Positions 49,788-60,919 of a stretch of DNA of 64,000 nucleotides are shown here, piece after piece. Both the position numbers and the translations under genes were made by a program. Source of the DNA: Cucumis sativus (Eukaryota; Streptophyta; Magnoliopsida; Cucurbitales; Cucurbitaceae); assembly GCF_000004075.3 (NCBI RefSeq), contig NC_026661.2:3100001-3164000 (forward strand), given 5' to 3'. How positions within the stretch are numbered: the stretch's first letter is position 1; every line of letters begins with the position of its first letter. The notes under the pieces are model-generated. The model made no database searches and was not told where the DNA came from. It worked only from the letters and a program-made list of their open reading frames with translations.

Positions 49788-52101
49788 ATGATAAGGAAGC
49801 TCCGAAGCTGGAACAACAACCTCATTTCCAATCTCCTTATTCAAACTTCTAAAACCCTTTCCCTCCCCTTCTCTTCCACTCCGCCCCAATTAGCCATTCT
49901 CCGCCAAAAAATCGTAAACATTCGAGCCCCTAAAATCTCAGTTGTTCCGGTACTGGAAAAGTGGGTTGGCGACGGCAGAGCTATTGGAAAACCGGAACTT
50001 CAATATCTTGTTCACCTCATGAAGGACTCTCGCCGTTTCAATCACGCTTTAGAAGTTCGCTTTTCCTTCTCTCACTTCCTCTAATTTCTTTAACTGAATT
50101 CTTAGTGTGTTGTATTGCAATACAGCTTTCTATGTTGAAGGAATTGGCTCTTTTCTAGCTTTGAAATGCGTTTTGGTGATCTAGCTGAGATGGTTTTGTA
50201 GTATTTGGTTATCTTTTCTTGCTCTAATTTTGGAAATGGGGTTTGTATAGTGAAGTTCCTGATGGTTTGTTTGAGAAATTGTTAGCAAAACTGTTTATAG
50301 GATTTGGGATTGGATGAATTCTAAAGATATTGTTGTAAAACGGATACTTGATTTTGAATGTGCAATATGATTACAGCTGCTGAAAGATAAGGACACTGAA
50401 AGTGAAGTTCGTTTAATTACCATTTTGTTTTCTAAAATTAAGCTTATAAACACTTGTTACATCTCTAGAATTTTGTTTTATGCTCTACTTTTTAAGGATT
50501 GATTTCAAAATCCAAGCATGTTTTGAAACTAACGGTAAGAAAGTTTTTTATTTTACAATTTCTTAACCATGATTTTCATCTTTTAAAAGCATATTTTTTT
50601 ATTTCAAAAATAGTTTTGTTTTTGAATTTGACTAAGAAGCCATATGTTTACTTGGAAAAGATGAAAATCATGGTTAAGAACTTGTGACAAAGTCAACACA
50701 ATTTTTAAAAAGCACAAACTAAAACAAAAAACAATATGGTTACTAAACAGGGCCTAAGTCATCTTCAAACAAAATGTAAATGGTTTTTGAGTGGATCCTT
50801 AAGACAGATCTCTTTAACAGTTTTCAAGCAGGTTCTGAATTTCTTCGTTTCTTGATTTTGTCCAGATATCTCAGTGGATGACTGATCGAAGATACTTGAG
50901 TTTATCGCCGAGCGATGCAGCAGTCAGGCTGGATTTAATCCATAGTGTTCATGGTCTGGAACACGCAGAGAATTACTTCAACAGCATATCTATTCGGTTA
51001 AAAACTTCTAATGTTTATGGTGCTCTTCTCGGTTGTTATGTGCGAGAGAAATCACTTGAGAAAGCTGAAGCCATCATGCAAGAAATGAGAAAGATGGGCA
51101 TTGCTACTACGTCCTTTGCTTACAATGTGCTAATTAACCTCTACGCTCAGATTGGGCAGCATGATAAGATTGATCTACTGATTGAAGAAATGAAAACGAA
51201 GGGAATACCTCAAGACATTTACTCAATTAGAAATCTTTGTGCAGCTTATGTTGCTAAGGCAGATATTTCTGGTATGGAAAAGATTCTCAAAAGGATCGAG
51301 GAGGATTCTGAACTCAAAGCTGATTGGACAATTTATTCAATTGCTGCTAATGGGTATCTTACAGCTGGGTTGGAAACAGAGGCTCTTTCCATGCTAAAGA
51401 AAACGGAGGAGAAAGTTCGGCCTAATACAAATAAATTCGCATTTAAGTTTCTTCTGTCCCTTTATGAACGAACAGGTCATAAGAACGAAGTTTACAGGGT
51501 TTGGAATACCTTCAAACCATTAACTAAAGAAACATGTGTTCCATATGCTTTAATGATCACATCTCTAGCCAAGCTTGATGATATTGAAGGGGCTGAAAGA
51601 ATATTCCAGGAGTGGGAATCAAAGTGTACTGTATACGACTTTCGGGTGTTGAATCGACTTCTGGTTGCTTATTGCAGGAAAGGTCTTTTGGATAAGGCGG
51701 AATCAGTTGTTAACCAAGCAGTGGTTGAAAGAACTCCATTCCGCAGCACGTGGAGCATATTAGCCACGGGATATGCAGAATACGGACACATGAGCAAAGC
51801 CGTTGAGATGTTGAAGAAAGCTATTTTAGTCGGAAGGCAAAATTGGAAACCAAAGCAGGGTGACATTTTGGAAGCTTGTCTGGATTACTTGGAAAAACAA
51901 GGAGATGCAGAAACAATGGATGAAATAGTACGATTATGCAAAAGCTCAGGTACAGTAATGAAGGAGATGTACTACAGATTGCTGAGAACTTCCATAGCAG
52001 GGGGTAAACCAGTTATTAGCATTCTTGAACAGATGAAGATGGATGGTTTTGCAGCAGATGAAGAGGTAGACAAAATCCTGGGATCTAAGACTAACTTGTA
52101 G
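49788..52101 (+). CDS. P-class pentatricopeptide repeat protein, copy A (At2g20710 type, mitochondrial)
   Basis: Two exons, 49788-50054 and 50866-52101 (donor TTAGAA|GTTCGC, acceptor TCCAG|ATATCTC), 500 residues. The N-terminus is basic, Ser/Leu-rich and without acidic residues for 30 codons (MIRKLRSWNNNLISNLLIQT), as in mitochondrial presequences. Degenerate 35-residue PPR motifs follow. The clearest is residues SFAYNVLINLYAQIGQ...GIPQD, with code residues N5 and D35. There is no E/DYW extension, so a P-class RNA-binding protein is expected. Exon 1 is exactly 267 bases, as in copies B and C, and the intron position is identical, which shows common descent. Protein similarity to B and C is clear but much lower than between B and C. 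UniProt-type annotation of the closest Arabidopsis protein, from memory, is At2g20710. Confidence 0.88.
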
Positions 52102-53429
52102 TTAGTAAAAAAATATTTAGTTTTTCTTAAATTTTTTGTTCTATGAAATATAGAATGGCATTTTTTACATACATCCTTTAAGCCTCATCTCAAGTCTCAG
52201 TAATATAAAATTGTTGACAGAGGCAATGTAATTTAAAAGTAATCTTCACCTTCTTAATTTAGAGAAATAACATTCGTATTTAACTATACATCTAAAAAAG
52301 AGTTTAATGATTTAATATTACCATTGGTTCGTCTAAGCGCTTATGGCCTGAGAAGGCTGTGGAGCCATCATTGTAACAATTCCATTATCACTTTTTTTTT
52401 TTCTTCTTTTTTCTTTTTTAAATTTTCATCTGTATTTCTAAATTAATTTCATACATTCGACATCAATATTTCCATAATATTGTTAAAGGAGAGTTATTAA
52501 TAATATTTATCAAAATATCATTAATATAAATATAAATATTTTGAATATTCACTTACTCATTTAAATCATACTTTCTTTTTAATAAAAAATAATTGTTAAT
52601 TTTAGAAATATTATTAATATTGAAAATTTGTGAAGCATTCTACATTTTCCTAGCGAGAAATGTGTTAGAAATATCATACGTGAATGATCTACAATGGATT
52701 GATGGATTTGATAGAGGGGGGCTATCAAGACGGTCTCTACTGGTGGAGTCAAATTCAATCGATGTTATTCAGACTTTAAACCTTTTAAACGTTAATCTTT
52801 CTGAAACAAAGAATGGGGTAGATGCCACATTGAACTTGTTAAGTATTTTGGCAAGATATCTTTTAGTTATTGTGATCGTTTATATAATTTCAACACACGT
52901 TCTCTCACACACTATGAACATATTTTAGTTATTAAGGTCCTTCTCCTTTGTCCAATTAGAAGAAGCTAGTGATATATGTTAAAATGTATTTACTTTAAAT
53001 GAGTGTAAATGACAATAACTTCTTGTTATTGTGACAGTGTTGCACGAAACCTAATCATTTGTCCAATTAGAAGAAGCTAGTGATATATGTTAAAACATCT
53101 TTACTTGTAAACGACAATAACTTCTTGTTGTTGTGACGGTGTTGCACGAAACCTAATCGCTCTCCATGGTTGATGATGATTTTTTTTTGTTATCATAAGG
53201 TTTTAATGAAGTTGATTTTAAGAAAAGAGAAGTGTTAGAAAAACGATGCATCTTCCTTTATTACTAAAGAGTGGTTTTATTTTGTTATCGATATAATTTC
53301 GTAGGTCATTTCTATTCGTATTTCCTAATCTTTTTTTAAAGAGAGAAAAGGAAAATCGCCCTTTCACATTTGGACTCTCCTCTTCTCCCGCCGGAACTTC
53401 CCTTCGACTCCTCAGTGTTGAATCCGACC
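52102..53429. other. Spacer between PPR copies A and B
   Basis: No gene. From about 52735 it is alignable with the region upstream of copy C (ggtggagtcaa... at 52742 versus 56922), forming the left part of the duplicated unit. Confidence 0.6.
52948..53158. repeat. 111-base tandem duplication upstream of PPR copy B
   Basis: tccaattagaagaagctag... at 52951 recurs at 53062, each followed by a gttgcacgaaacctaatc block. The corresponding region upstream of copy C has it once (about 57120-57235), which accounts for the roughly 100-base difference in spacing between the two units. Confidence 0.8.
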
Positions 53430-55784
53430 ATGGTGAAGCTCCATTGCTCTCAGTCATGGCTTTTCTGCTCCAATTTCAAGTTACTTCGGGCTCTATTCTA
53501 CTCAACAAAATCCCTACCTTCTCCAAGTACCGAGGATACCCTCTTCCGAAGGGTTTATCGGGCAGGTGATCCTCGAACCTCGATTGTTCGCGTGTTGGAC
53601 CAATGGGTCGAAGAAGGCCGACAAGTCAACCAATCTGATCTCCAAAAGCTCATCAAGCAGCTCAGGACGTTTGGTCGCTTCAACCATGCTCTGCAGGTAC
53701 CCTTGTTTCGCAATCGCATTCTTTCTTACTACTTGTTGCCTTGTACTATACTTGAAAATTCTCTCATTCTGGTCTGGTCCTTTCATATGATACTGAATGT
53801 TTAGTTCGTTGAAGAGGAAATTGGGTGGCGTCTAAAAATTCATTTGTTGGTGTCAAATTTAGCTTAGCTTGTATCTATTAAACCATATACCTTGGAGCTT
53901 AAAGGTTCGAATCCTCTCGCCTCACATGTTATTGAACAAAAAAAGTGTTTATTGGTGTGAAATTCCCGTTTTTTAAATCATCGACTGCTTCAACTGATGA
54001 CTTATGGTAAATATAATAATATCAATACTCTAACTCTCCTCTTCACTTCTAAGCTTGAAAATTTGTAGAAAACCTACGCAATAAAAATCAGTATTTGAAC
54101 ATGAGTTTGAACATGAAACCTCCTGTACTGATAACATTGATTAATCTAAAAGCTTGAACTGATGGGCTATTAACTAGTGATATTGACACTTCAACAAACA
54201 ACTTGTATCTCTTTTGTCCCAACAATTGGAGTTCCTTCTCATTTTAAAAACAATGGTATGCATCTTTATTGAGGAAGGAGACTGTTCTTTGTAACCCATC
54301 AGAACAGTAGAACGTTTATGTTCTGTCAGCTTTTAGTACTGACCATTTGGTAAGTTTAAATTTCCCCACCTAAGTTTAAATTAAGGGCAACGTTATATTT
54401 TCAGTCACTATATTAATGATCTTGCCTAGTAAGGTGGACTAGTTGTGGCAGTCCTCTTTCCCTTTTTGCTTGTCTTCTTCTCTCAAACTGAAGCGTTGAA
54501 CTTAGATCATCTATGAATGGTAAACCATAAATATGTCTTCATTATCCACAATTTGGAATTATTAATTACTGTAATAGTGTAATGCAACAGTTATGCGAAT
54601 GGGAACGTAATGAAAGGAACAAATGCCCGTCACCTGGGCACATTGCTATTCAGTTGCACTTAATTTCAAAAGCTCGTGGTTTGGAACAAGCTGAGGAGTA
54701 TTTTAGCAGCATTGGGGAATCTTCAAGAGATCATAAGGTTTATGGAGCACTTCTACACTGTTATGTAGAGAATAAAAATTTGAAAAAGGCAGAGGCAATC
54801 ATGCAGAAAATGAGGGAAGTAGGATTTATGAAAACACCACTTTCTTATAATGCTATGTTAAACCTTTATGCTCAGCTCGGTAAACATGAGAAACTTGATG
54901 AATTAGTGAAAGAAATGGAAGAAATGGGAATTGGTCATAATAGATTTACATATAATGTTCGTATGAATGCTTATGCAGCTGCTTCCGATATAACAAACAT
55001 GGAAAAGCTTTTATCAAAAATGGAGGCAGATCCACTAGTTGCTACGGATTGGCATATTTATTTCACTGTAGGAAATGGATATTTCAAAGCTGGTCTTTCT
55101 GAAAATAGTATATCGATGCTGAAGAAAGCAGAACAACTCATTGGTGACAAGCAAAAATGGCTTGCATACGAATGTCTCATGACACTATATGCTGCTATTG
55201 GAAATAAGGATGAGGTGTATCGGGTTTGGAACTTGTACACGAATCTGCAAAAGAGATTCAATTCAGGATACCTTTGTATAATAAGTTCATTAATGAAACT
55301 GGATGATATCGACGGTGCTGAAAGAATCTTGAAGGAATGGGAATCAGGGGATACATCTTTTGATTTCAAAATACCAAACATGATGATAAATAGTTATTGT
55401 ACGAAGGGATTTGTGGATAAGGCAGAAGCATATATAAGCAGGCTTATAGAGAATGGCAAGGAACCACGAGCATATGCTTGGGATCGACTGGCAAGTGGAT
55501 ATCATTCTAATGGTTTGACGAATAAAGCAGCAGAAACTCTGAAGAAAGCAATCTCAGTTAGTCCACCTCGTTGGAAGCCTAATTATGATATCTTGGCTGC
55601 ATGTCTTGAATATTTGAAAACAAATGGAAATGTGGAGTTGGCAGAGGAAATCATAGGGCTCCTTTGCAAACGTGATATTTTTCCCTTAAACATTTGCAAG
55701 AGATTAGAAGATTATATCCACAGTGAAAACCAAAATTCAATCAAGTGCCTTGATCTACTTGGCCTGAAAGATCAGAATGAGTAA
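53430..55784 (+). CDS. P-class pentatricopeptide repeat protein, copy B
   Basis: Exons 53430-53696 (donor CTGCAG|GTACCC) and 54591-55784 (acceptor GCAACAG|TTATGC), 486 residues. The ATG is in ACCATGG context. An upstream acceptor (TAATAG at 54576) would create an in-frame stop. The N-terminus (MVKLHCSQSWLFCSNFKLLR) suits organelle import. PPR motifs follow from about residue 100. The motif at about 172-206 (PLSYNAMLNLYAQLG...GIGHN) has N5 and N35. Copy B differs from C at about 35 of 397 exon 2 residues by my reading. Relative to C it stops 7 codons earlier (GAG TAA versus GAG GAA). It lies 1.33 kb after copy A and 1.72 kb before copy C. Confidence 0.9.
53850..53945 (+). mobile_element. tRNA-derived SINE-like insert in PPR copy B intron
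   Basis: An A-box-like TAGCTTAGCTTG (53870-53881) and a perfect polymerase III B box GGTTCGAATCC (53904-53914) are spaced as in tRNAs, followed by an A-rich tail (about 53936-53944). No cloverleaf can be folded, so it is a decayed SINE-type insert rather than a tRNA gene. Confidence 0.45.
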
Positions 55785-56779
55785 CCCAATCAAGTTTTAG
55801 ATTGAAACAAGCTCGACTTTACTATCTAAAGCATGAAGAAACTTCTGATTGTAACTGAAGTTTTTTTTTTCTCTTTCTACCATTCTCCTTTGTTATAGTG
55901 TAGTGTAGCATTAACTTTTTTCAATGTTCTTGAAATACCCATGTATTTGGATTTTGTGATTGGGAAAACCTTTCTTCTTCTAGTAATCAGTGTACTGAGG
56001 ATTTGCATCTACAATTTTTTTTTCCTTGGAACATCTTTTTTTTCTTTTTACCTTGGATCCCTATGTCATGTGCAGTATGGGAAATCAAAATTTGAGAAGA
56101 CTATATTTTTCGTTTTGACTAGCAGAAGGATAGGAAGAAGATATCTTCATTCAGGCTCTTATGCTGCTTAAGTCTCTTTACTAGCACAGAGGGAAAGCAA
56201 CTCTTTTGTGTAAGATTTGAAAGGCATGATGAGCTTTAACAGATTTTGACTGGGTAACTTGGTTAAGTTATCAATTTTAATTGACTTGACTAAAATCAAT
56301 ATTAAACTCACCTATTTTCACACCTATATATGATCATATTAATTCATTATCTTATACCAAAATGTTGATGTGATACATGTCGTTCATATAAGGAAAAAAG
56401 TGTTGGAGTATGTTGGAAGGACTTTTCACGTGTTATAAAACATTTTTTCAAACAAGAATCTCCAGAGTCTAGTATGTGATTTTGGAGCACGTTCCATTTG
56501 ACATGTCAATTCCCACAGAAACGCTGCCAACCCGTGGATGGTTGACCGATTTATATGGGTCCTGTTAAGATTTTAAGATAGGGTTGATTTGAGACATGAT
56601 TTTCAAATTAGAATATTACAAGGTTCTTTTTTCTAACAAATGAAATCAACAAGGATGAGGTGTTAAAGACATTGATTTGAGTATTATAGTTGGTTCTTAA
56701 AATTTCACAAGTCACTTTTGTCTAAAAAAAGTAAATTGATCTTGAACGAGAACTTCTAAGAATATGAGTTCTACTAGGC
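55785..56779. other. 3' flank of PPR copy B
   Basis: Alignable with 59890-60919 downstream of copy C. Includes the conserved open segment at 56076-56171. Confidence 0.55.
56076..56171 (+). other. Conserved 31-codon open segment (possible alternative 3' exon), B side
   Basis: It follows a T-rich tract and CATGTGCAG acceptor, reads YGKSKFEKTIFFVLTSRRIG and RRYLHSGSYAA, and stops at TAA. The C-side equivalent (60160-60255) keeps the same length and frame. Its nature (translated exon, 3'UTR or chance) is undetermined. Confidence 0.3.
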
Positions 56780-56905
56780 AAGATTATCTCCAAAGTGAAA
56801 ACCAAACCTCAATCAAGAGCCTTCATCAACTCGATGTGGAAGGTTAGAACGAGAGACTGTCATGTGTCACATCGAAACAAGTCTGATTTTGTTGAGAAGG
56901 TAAAT
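56780..56905 (+). pseudogene. Relic of a PPR gene 3' end (B side)
   Basis: caagattatctccaaagtga... matches the last coding segment of copies B and C (gaagattatatccacagtga...), then aligns past their stop into the 3'UTR (gaaacaagtctgattttg versus gaaacaagctcgactt). No upstream PPR exon sequence remains, so it is the eroded tail of an older tandem copy. Confidence 0.65.
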
Positions 56906-57508
56906 GTGTCAAGCCTCTACCGGTGGAGTCAAGCTCAACAAATATTATTTAGGTCCTAAACCTTTCACGCGTTGATCTTTTAAAATAAAGAATGTGGTAA
57001 ATGTCACATTGAACTTGTCAAACATTTTGGTGAGGTATCTTTTAGTTATTGTGATCGTTAATTTAATTTCGTTGCACATTCTCCAGCCGACTATGAACTT
57101 TTTTATTTATTTAGGTCCATCTCATTTACCCAATAAGAGAAAGGTAGTAGTACATGTTAAGACGTAATTTATCTTAAATGAGTGTAAACGACAACTTTTT
57201 TTTGCTATGACAACATTACACGAAACCTAACTGCTCTCCTAACGATGATTTTTTTTTTTTTTTTTTGTTATTATAATGTTTTAATGAAGTTGATTTTTAA
57301 AAAAGAGAAGTGTTAGAAAAAGGATGCATCTTCTTTTATTACTAAAGAGTGGTTTTATTTTGTTATTGATATAACTTCGTAGGTCATTTCTATTCATATT
57401 TCCTAATCTTTTTTTAAATAGAGAAAAGGAAAATCGACCTTTCACATTTGGACTCTCCTCTTTCTTCCGCCGGAACTTCCCTTCGACTCCTCAGTGTTGA
57501 ATCTGACC

Positions 57509-59889
57509 ATGGTGAAGCTCCATTGCTCTCAGTCATGGCTTTTTTGCTCCAATTTCAAGTTACTTCGGGCTCTATTCTACTCAACAAAATCCCTACCTTC
57601 TCCAAGTACCGAGGATACCCTCTTCCGAAGGGTTTATCGGGCAGGTGATCCTCGAACCTCGATTGTTCGCGTGTTGGACCAATGGGTCGAAGAAGGCCGA
57701 CAAGTCAAACAGTCCGATCTCCAAACGCTTATCAAGCAGCTCAGGAAGTTTGGTCGCTTCAACCAAGCTCTGCAGGTACCCTTGTTCCGAAATCGCATTC
57801 CTTCTTACCACTTGTTGCCTTGTACTATACTTGAAAATTTTCTCATTCTGGTCTGGCCCTTTCATATGATAATGAATGTTTAGTTCGTTGAAGAGGAAAT
57901 TGGGTGGCGTCTAAAAATTCATTTGTTGGTATCAACTTTAGCTTACCTTGTATCTATTAAAGCATATACCTTTGGAGCTTAAAGGTTCCAATCCTCTCGC
58001 CTCACATGTTATTGAACAAAAAAAAAAACTGCCTATTGGTGTGAAATTTCCGACTGACCCAAAAGCTTAAACTAATGAGTTATGGTAAATATAATTATTA
58101 TCAATACTCTAACTCTCCTCTTCACTTGTAAGTTTGAAAATTTGAAGAATACACAACAAAAATCAATATTTTAACATGAGTTTGAACATGAAACCTCATG
58201 TACTGATAACATTCATTAATCTAATAAGCTTGGACTGATGGGTTATTTGCTAGTGATATTGACACTTCAACAAACAACTTGTATCTCTTTTATCCCAACA
58301 ATAGGAGCTCCTTTTCATTTTAAAAAAAATGGTATGCATCTTTATTGAGGAAGGAGACTGTTCTTTGTAACCCATCAGAACAGTAGAACGTTTATGTTCT
58401 GTCAGCTTTTAGTACAGACCATTTGGTAAGTTTAAACTTCCCCAGCTTGGGCTTTCTTTACCCACAATTAAGGGCAACGTTGTATTTTCAGTCACTATAT
58501 TAATGATCTTACCTAGTAAGGTGGACTAGTTGTGGCAGTCCTCTTTCCCTTTTTCTTTGTCTTCTCTCAAACTGAAGCGTTGAACTTAGATCATCTATGA
58601 ATGGTAAACCATAAATATGTCTTCGTTATCCACAATTTGGCATTATTGATTACTGTAATAGTGTAATGCAACAGTTGTGCGAATGGGTACGTAATGAAAG
58701 GAACCAATGCCTGTCGACTGGGGACATTGCTGTTGAGTTGCACTTAATTTCAAAAGCTCGTGGTTTGGAACAAGCTGAGAAGTATTTTAGCAGCATTGGG
58801 GAATCTTCAAGAGATCATAAGGTTTATGGAGCACTTCTACACTGTTATGTAGAGAATAAAAATTTGAAAAAGGCAGAGGCAATCATGCAGAAAATGAGGG
58901 AAGTAGGATTTATGAAAACACCACTTTCTTATAATGCCATGTTAAACCTTTATGCTCATCTCGGTAAACATGAGAAACTTGCTGAATTATTGAAAGAAAT
59001 GGAAGAAATGGGAATTGGTCCGGATAGATTTACATATAATATTCGTATGAATGCTTATGCAGCTGCTTCCGATATAACAAACATGGAAAAGCTTTTGTCA
59101 AAAATGGAGGCAGATCCACTAGTTGCTACGGATTGGCATACTTATTTTGTCGTAGGAAATGGATATTTCAAAGCTGGTCTTTCTGAAAATAGTATATTGA
59201 TGCTGAAGAAAGCAGAACAATTCATTGGTGACAAGCAAAAATGGCTTGCATACCAATATCTCATGACACTATATGCTGCTATTGGAAATAAGGATGAGGT
59301 GTATCGGGTTTGGAACTTGTACACGAATCTGCAAAAGAGATTCAATTCCGGATATCTTTGTATAATAAGTTCATTAATGAAACTGGACGATATCGATGGT
59401 GCTGAAAGAATCTTGAAGGAATGGGAATCAGGGGATACATCTTTTGATTTCAGAATCCCAAACATGATGATAAATAGTTATTGTACGAAGGGATTTGTGG
59501 ATAAGGCCGAAGCATATATAAACAGGCTTATAGAGACTGGCAAGGAACCAGAAGCAAATACTTGGGATCTACTGGCAAGTGGATATCATTCTAATGGTTT
59601 GACGAATAAAGTAGCAGAAACTCTGAAGAAAGCAATCTCAGTTAGTCCACCTCATTGGAAGCCTAAGTATCATATCTTGGCCGCATGTCTTGAATATTTG
59701 AAAACAAATGAAAATGTGGACTTGGCAGAGGAAATCATAGGGCTCCTTTGCAAACGTGATATTTTTCCCTTAAACATTTGCAAGAGATTAGAAGATTATA
59801 TCCGCAGTGAAAACCAAAACTCAATCAAGTGCCTTGATCTACTTGGCCTGAAAGGTCAGAATGAGGAACCCGATCAAGTGTTAGATTGA
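57509..59889 (+). CDS. P-class pentatricopeptide repeat protein, copy C
   Basis: Exons 57509-57775 and 58675-59889, with the same splice sites as copy B, 493 residues. Exon 1 is again 267 bases. The N-terminal 20 residues are identical to those of copy B. The motif at about 172-206 ends GIGPD, giving code residues N5 and D35, like copy A and unlike B. The C-terminus runs on to ...QNEEPDQVLD, seven residues past the stop of B, so C probably keeps the ancestral end. Other B/C differences cluster in the first helices of several motifs. By family it should bind mitochondrial (less likely plastid) RNA in a sequence-specific way. The target is unknown. Confidence 0.9.
57925..58029 (+). mobile_element. 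SINE-like insert in PPR copy C intron
   Basis: Counterpart of the insert in copy B. The B box has one change (GGTTCCAATCC, 57984-57994) and the A tail is longer (about 58016-58028), so the insertion predates the tandem duplication. It is followed by a gcttaaactaatgagttatgg segment of the kind often seen in plant LTR remnants, partly deleted in copy B. Confidence 0.4.
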
Positions 59890-60159
59890 AACAAGCTCGA
59901 CTTTGCTGAGCTAAAGCATGAAGAAACTTCTGATTGTAACTCAATTTTTTTTTCTCTTTCTACCATTCTCCTTTGTTATAGTGTAGTGTAGCATTAACTG
60001 TTTTCAATGTTCTTGAAATACCCATGTATTTGGATTTTATGATTGGGAAAACCTATCTTCTTCTAGTAATCAGTGTACTGGGGATTTGCATCTACAATTT
60101 TTTTTTCCTTGGAACATCTTTTTTTTTCTTTTTACCTTGGAGCCCTATGTCATGTGGAG

Positions 60160-60255
60160 TACGGGAAATCAAAATTTGAGAAGACTATATTTTTCATTTT
60201 GACTAGCAGAAGGATGGGAAGAAGATATCTTCATTCAGGCTCTAATGCTGCTTAA
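60160..60255 (+). other. Conserved 31-codon open segment, C side
   Basis: Same length and frame as 56076-56171, with three residue changes (V to I, I to M, Y to N). The upstream acceptor is altered to GTGGAG|T but keeps AG. Confidence 0.3.
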
Positions 60256-60919
60256 GTCTCTTTACTAGCACAGAGGGAAAGCAACTCTTTTGTGTAAGAT
60301 TTGAAAGGCATGATGAGCTTTAACAGATTTTGACTGGGTAGTTGGTTAAGTTATCGATTTTAATTTTGACTTGACTAAAACCAATATTAAACTCACCTAT
60401 TTTCACACCTATATATGATCATATTAATTCATTATCTTATACCAAAATGTTGATGTGATGCATGTCGTTCATATTTGGAAAGAAGTGTTGGAGTATGTTT
60501 GGAAGGACTTTTCATGTGTTCCAAAACATTTTTTCAAACAAGAGTCTCTAGAGTCTAGCCGGTGATTTTGGAGCGCGATCCATCTGACATTTCAAATACC
60601 ACAGAAACAGAGGTTTGTCAATTGTGAACTGTTGGCTGCCAACTCATGGATGGTCGACCTGTAGTGTTATTTTTTAAAACATTTATATGGGTTCTCTTAA
60701 CATTTTATGATGGGTTCTCTTAACATTTTAAGATATGGTTGATTTGAAACATGATTTACAAATGAGAATATTATAAGGTTCTTTTTTCTAACAAAAGAAA
60801 TCAATAAGAAGGGGGTGTTGGAGTCGTTGAGTTGGTTCTTAAAATTTGACAAGAGTCACTTTTGTCTCAAAAATTAAATTGAACTCGAATGAAAACTTCG
60901 AAGAATATGGGTACTACTA

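Larger units (their letters stand above)
52735..56905 (+). repeat. Tandem duplication unit 1 (contains PPR copy B)
   Basis: This segment and the next (56906-61035) align end to end: upstream region, both exons, intron with SINE-like insert, 3' flank, and an eroded PPR 3'-end relic. The offset between corresponding points is 4.08-4.18 kb. Exons are the most similar parts. The far upstream part is more diverged. Confidence 0.8.

Noticed and set aside
53890-53920. tRNA gene suggested by a perfect B box
   Set aside because: No acceptor, D or anticodon stem can be drawn, and an A-rich tail follows. A SINE-like insert inside an intron fits better.
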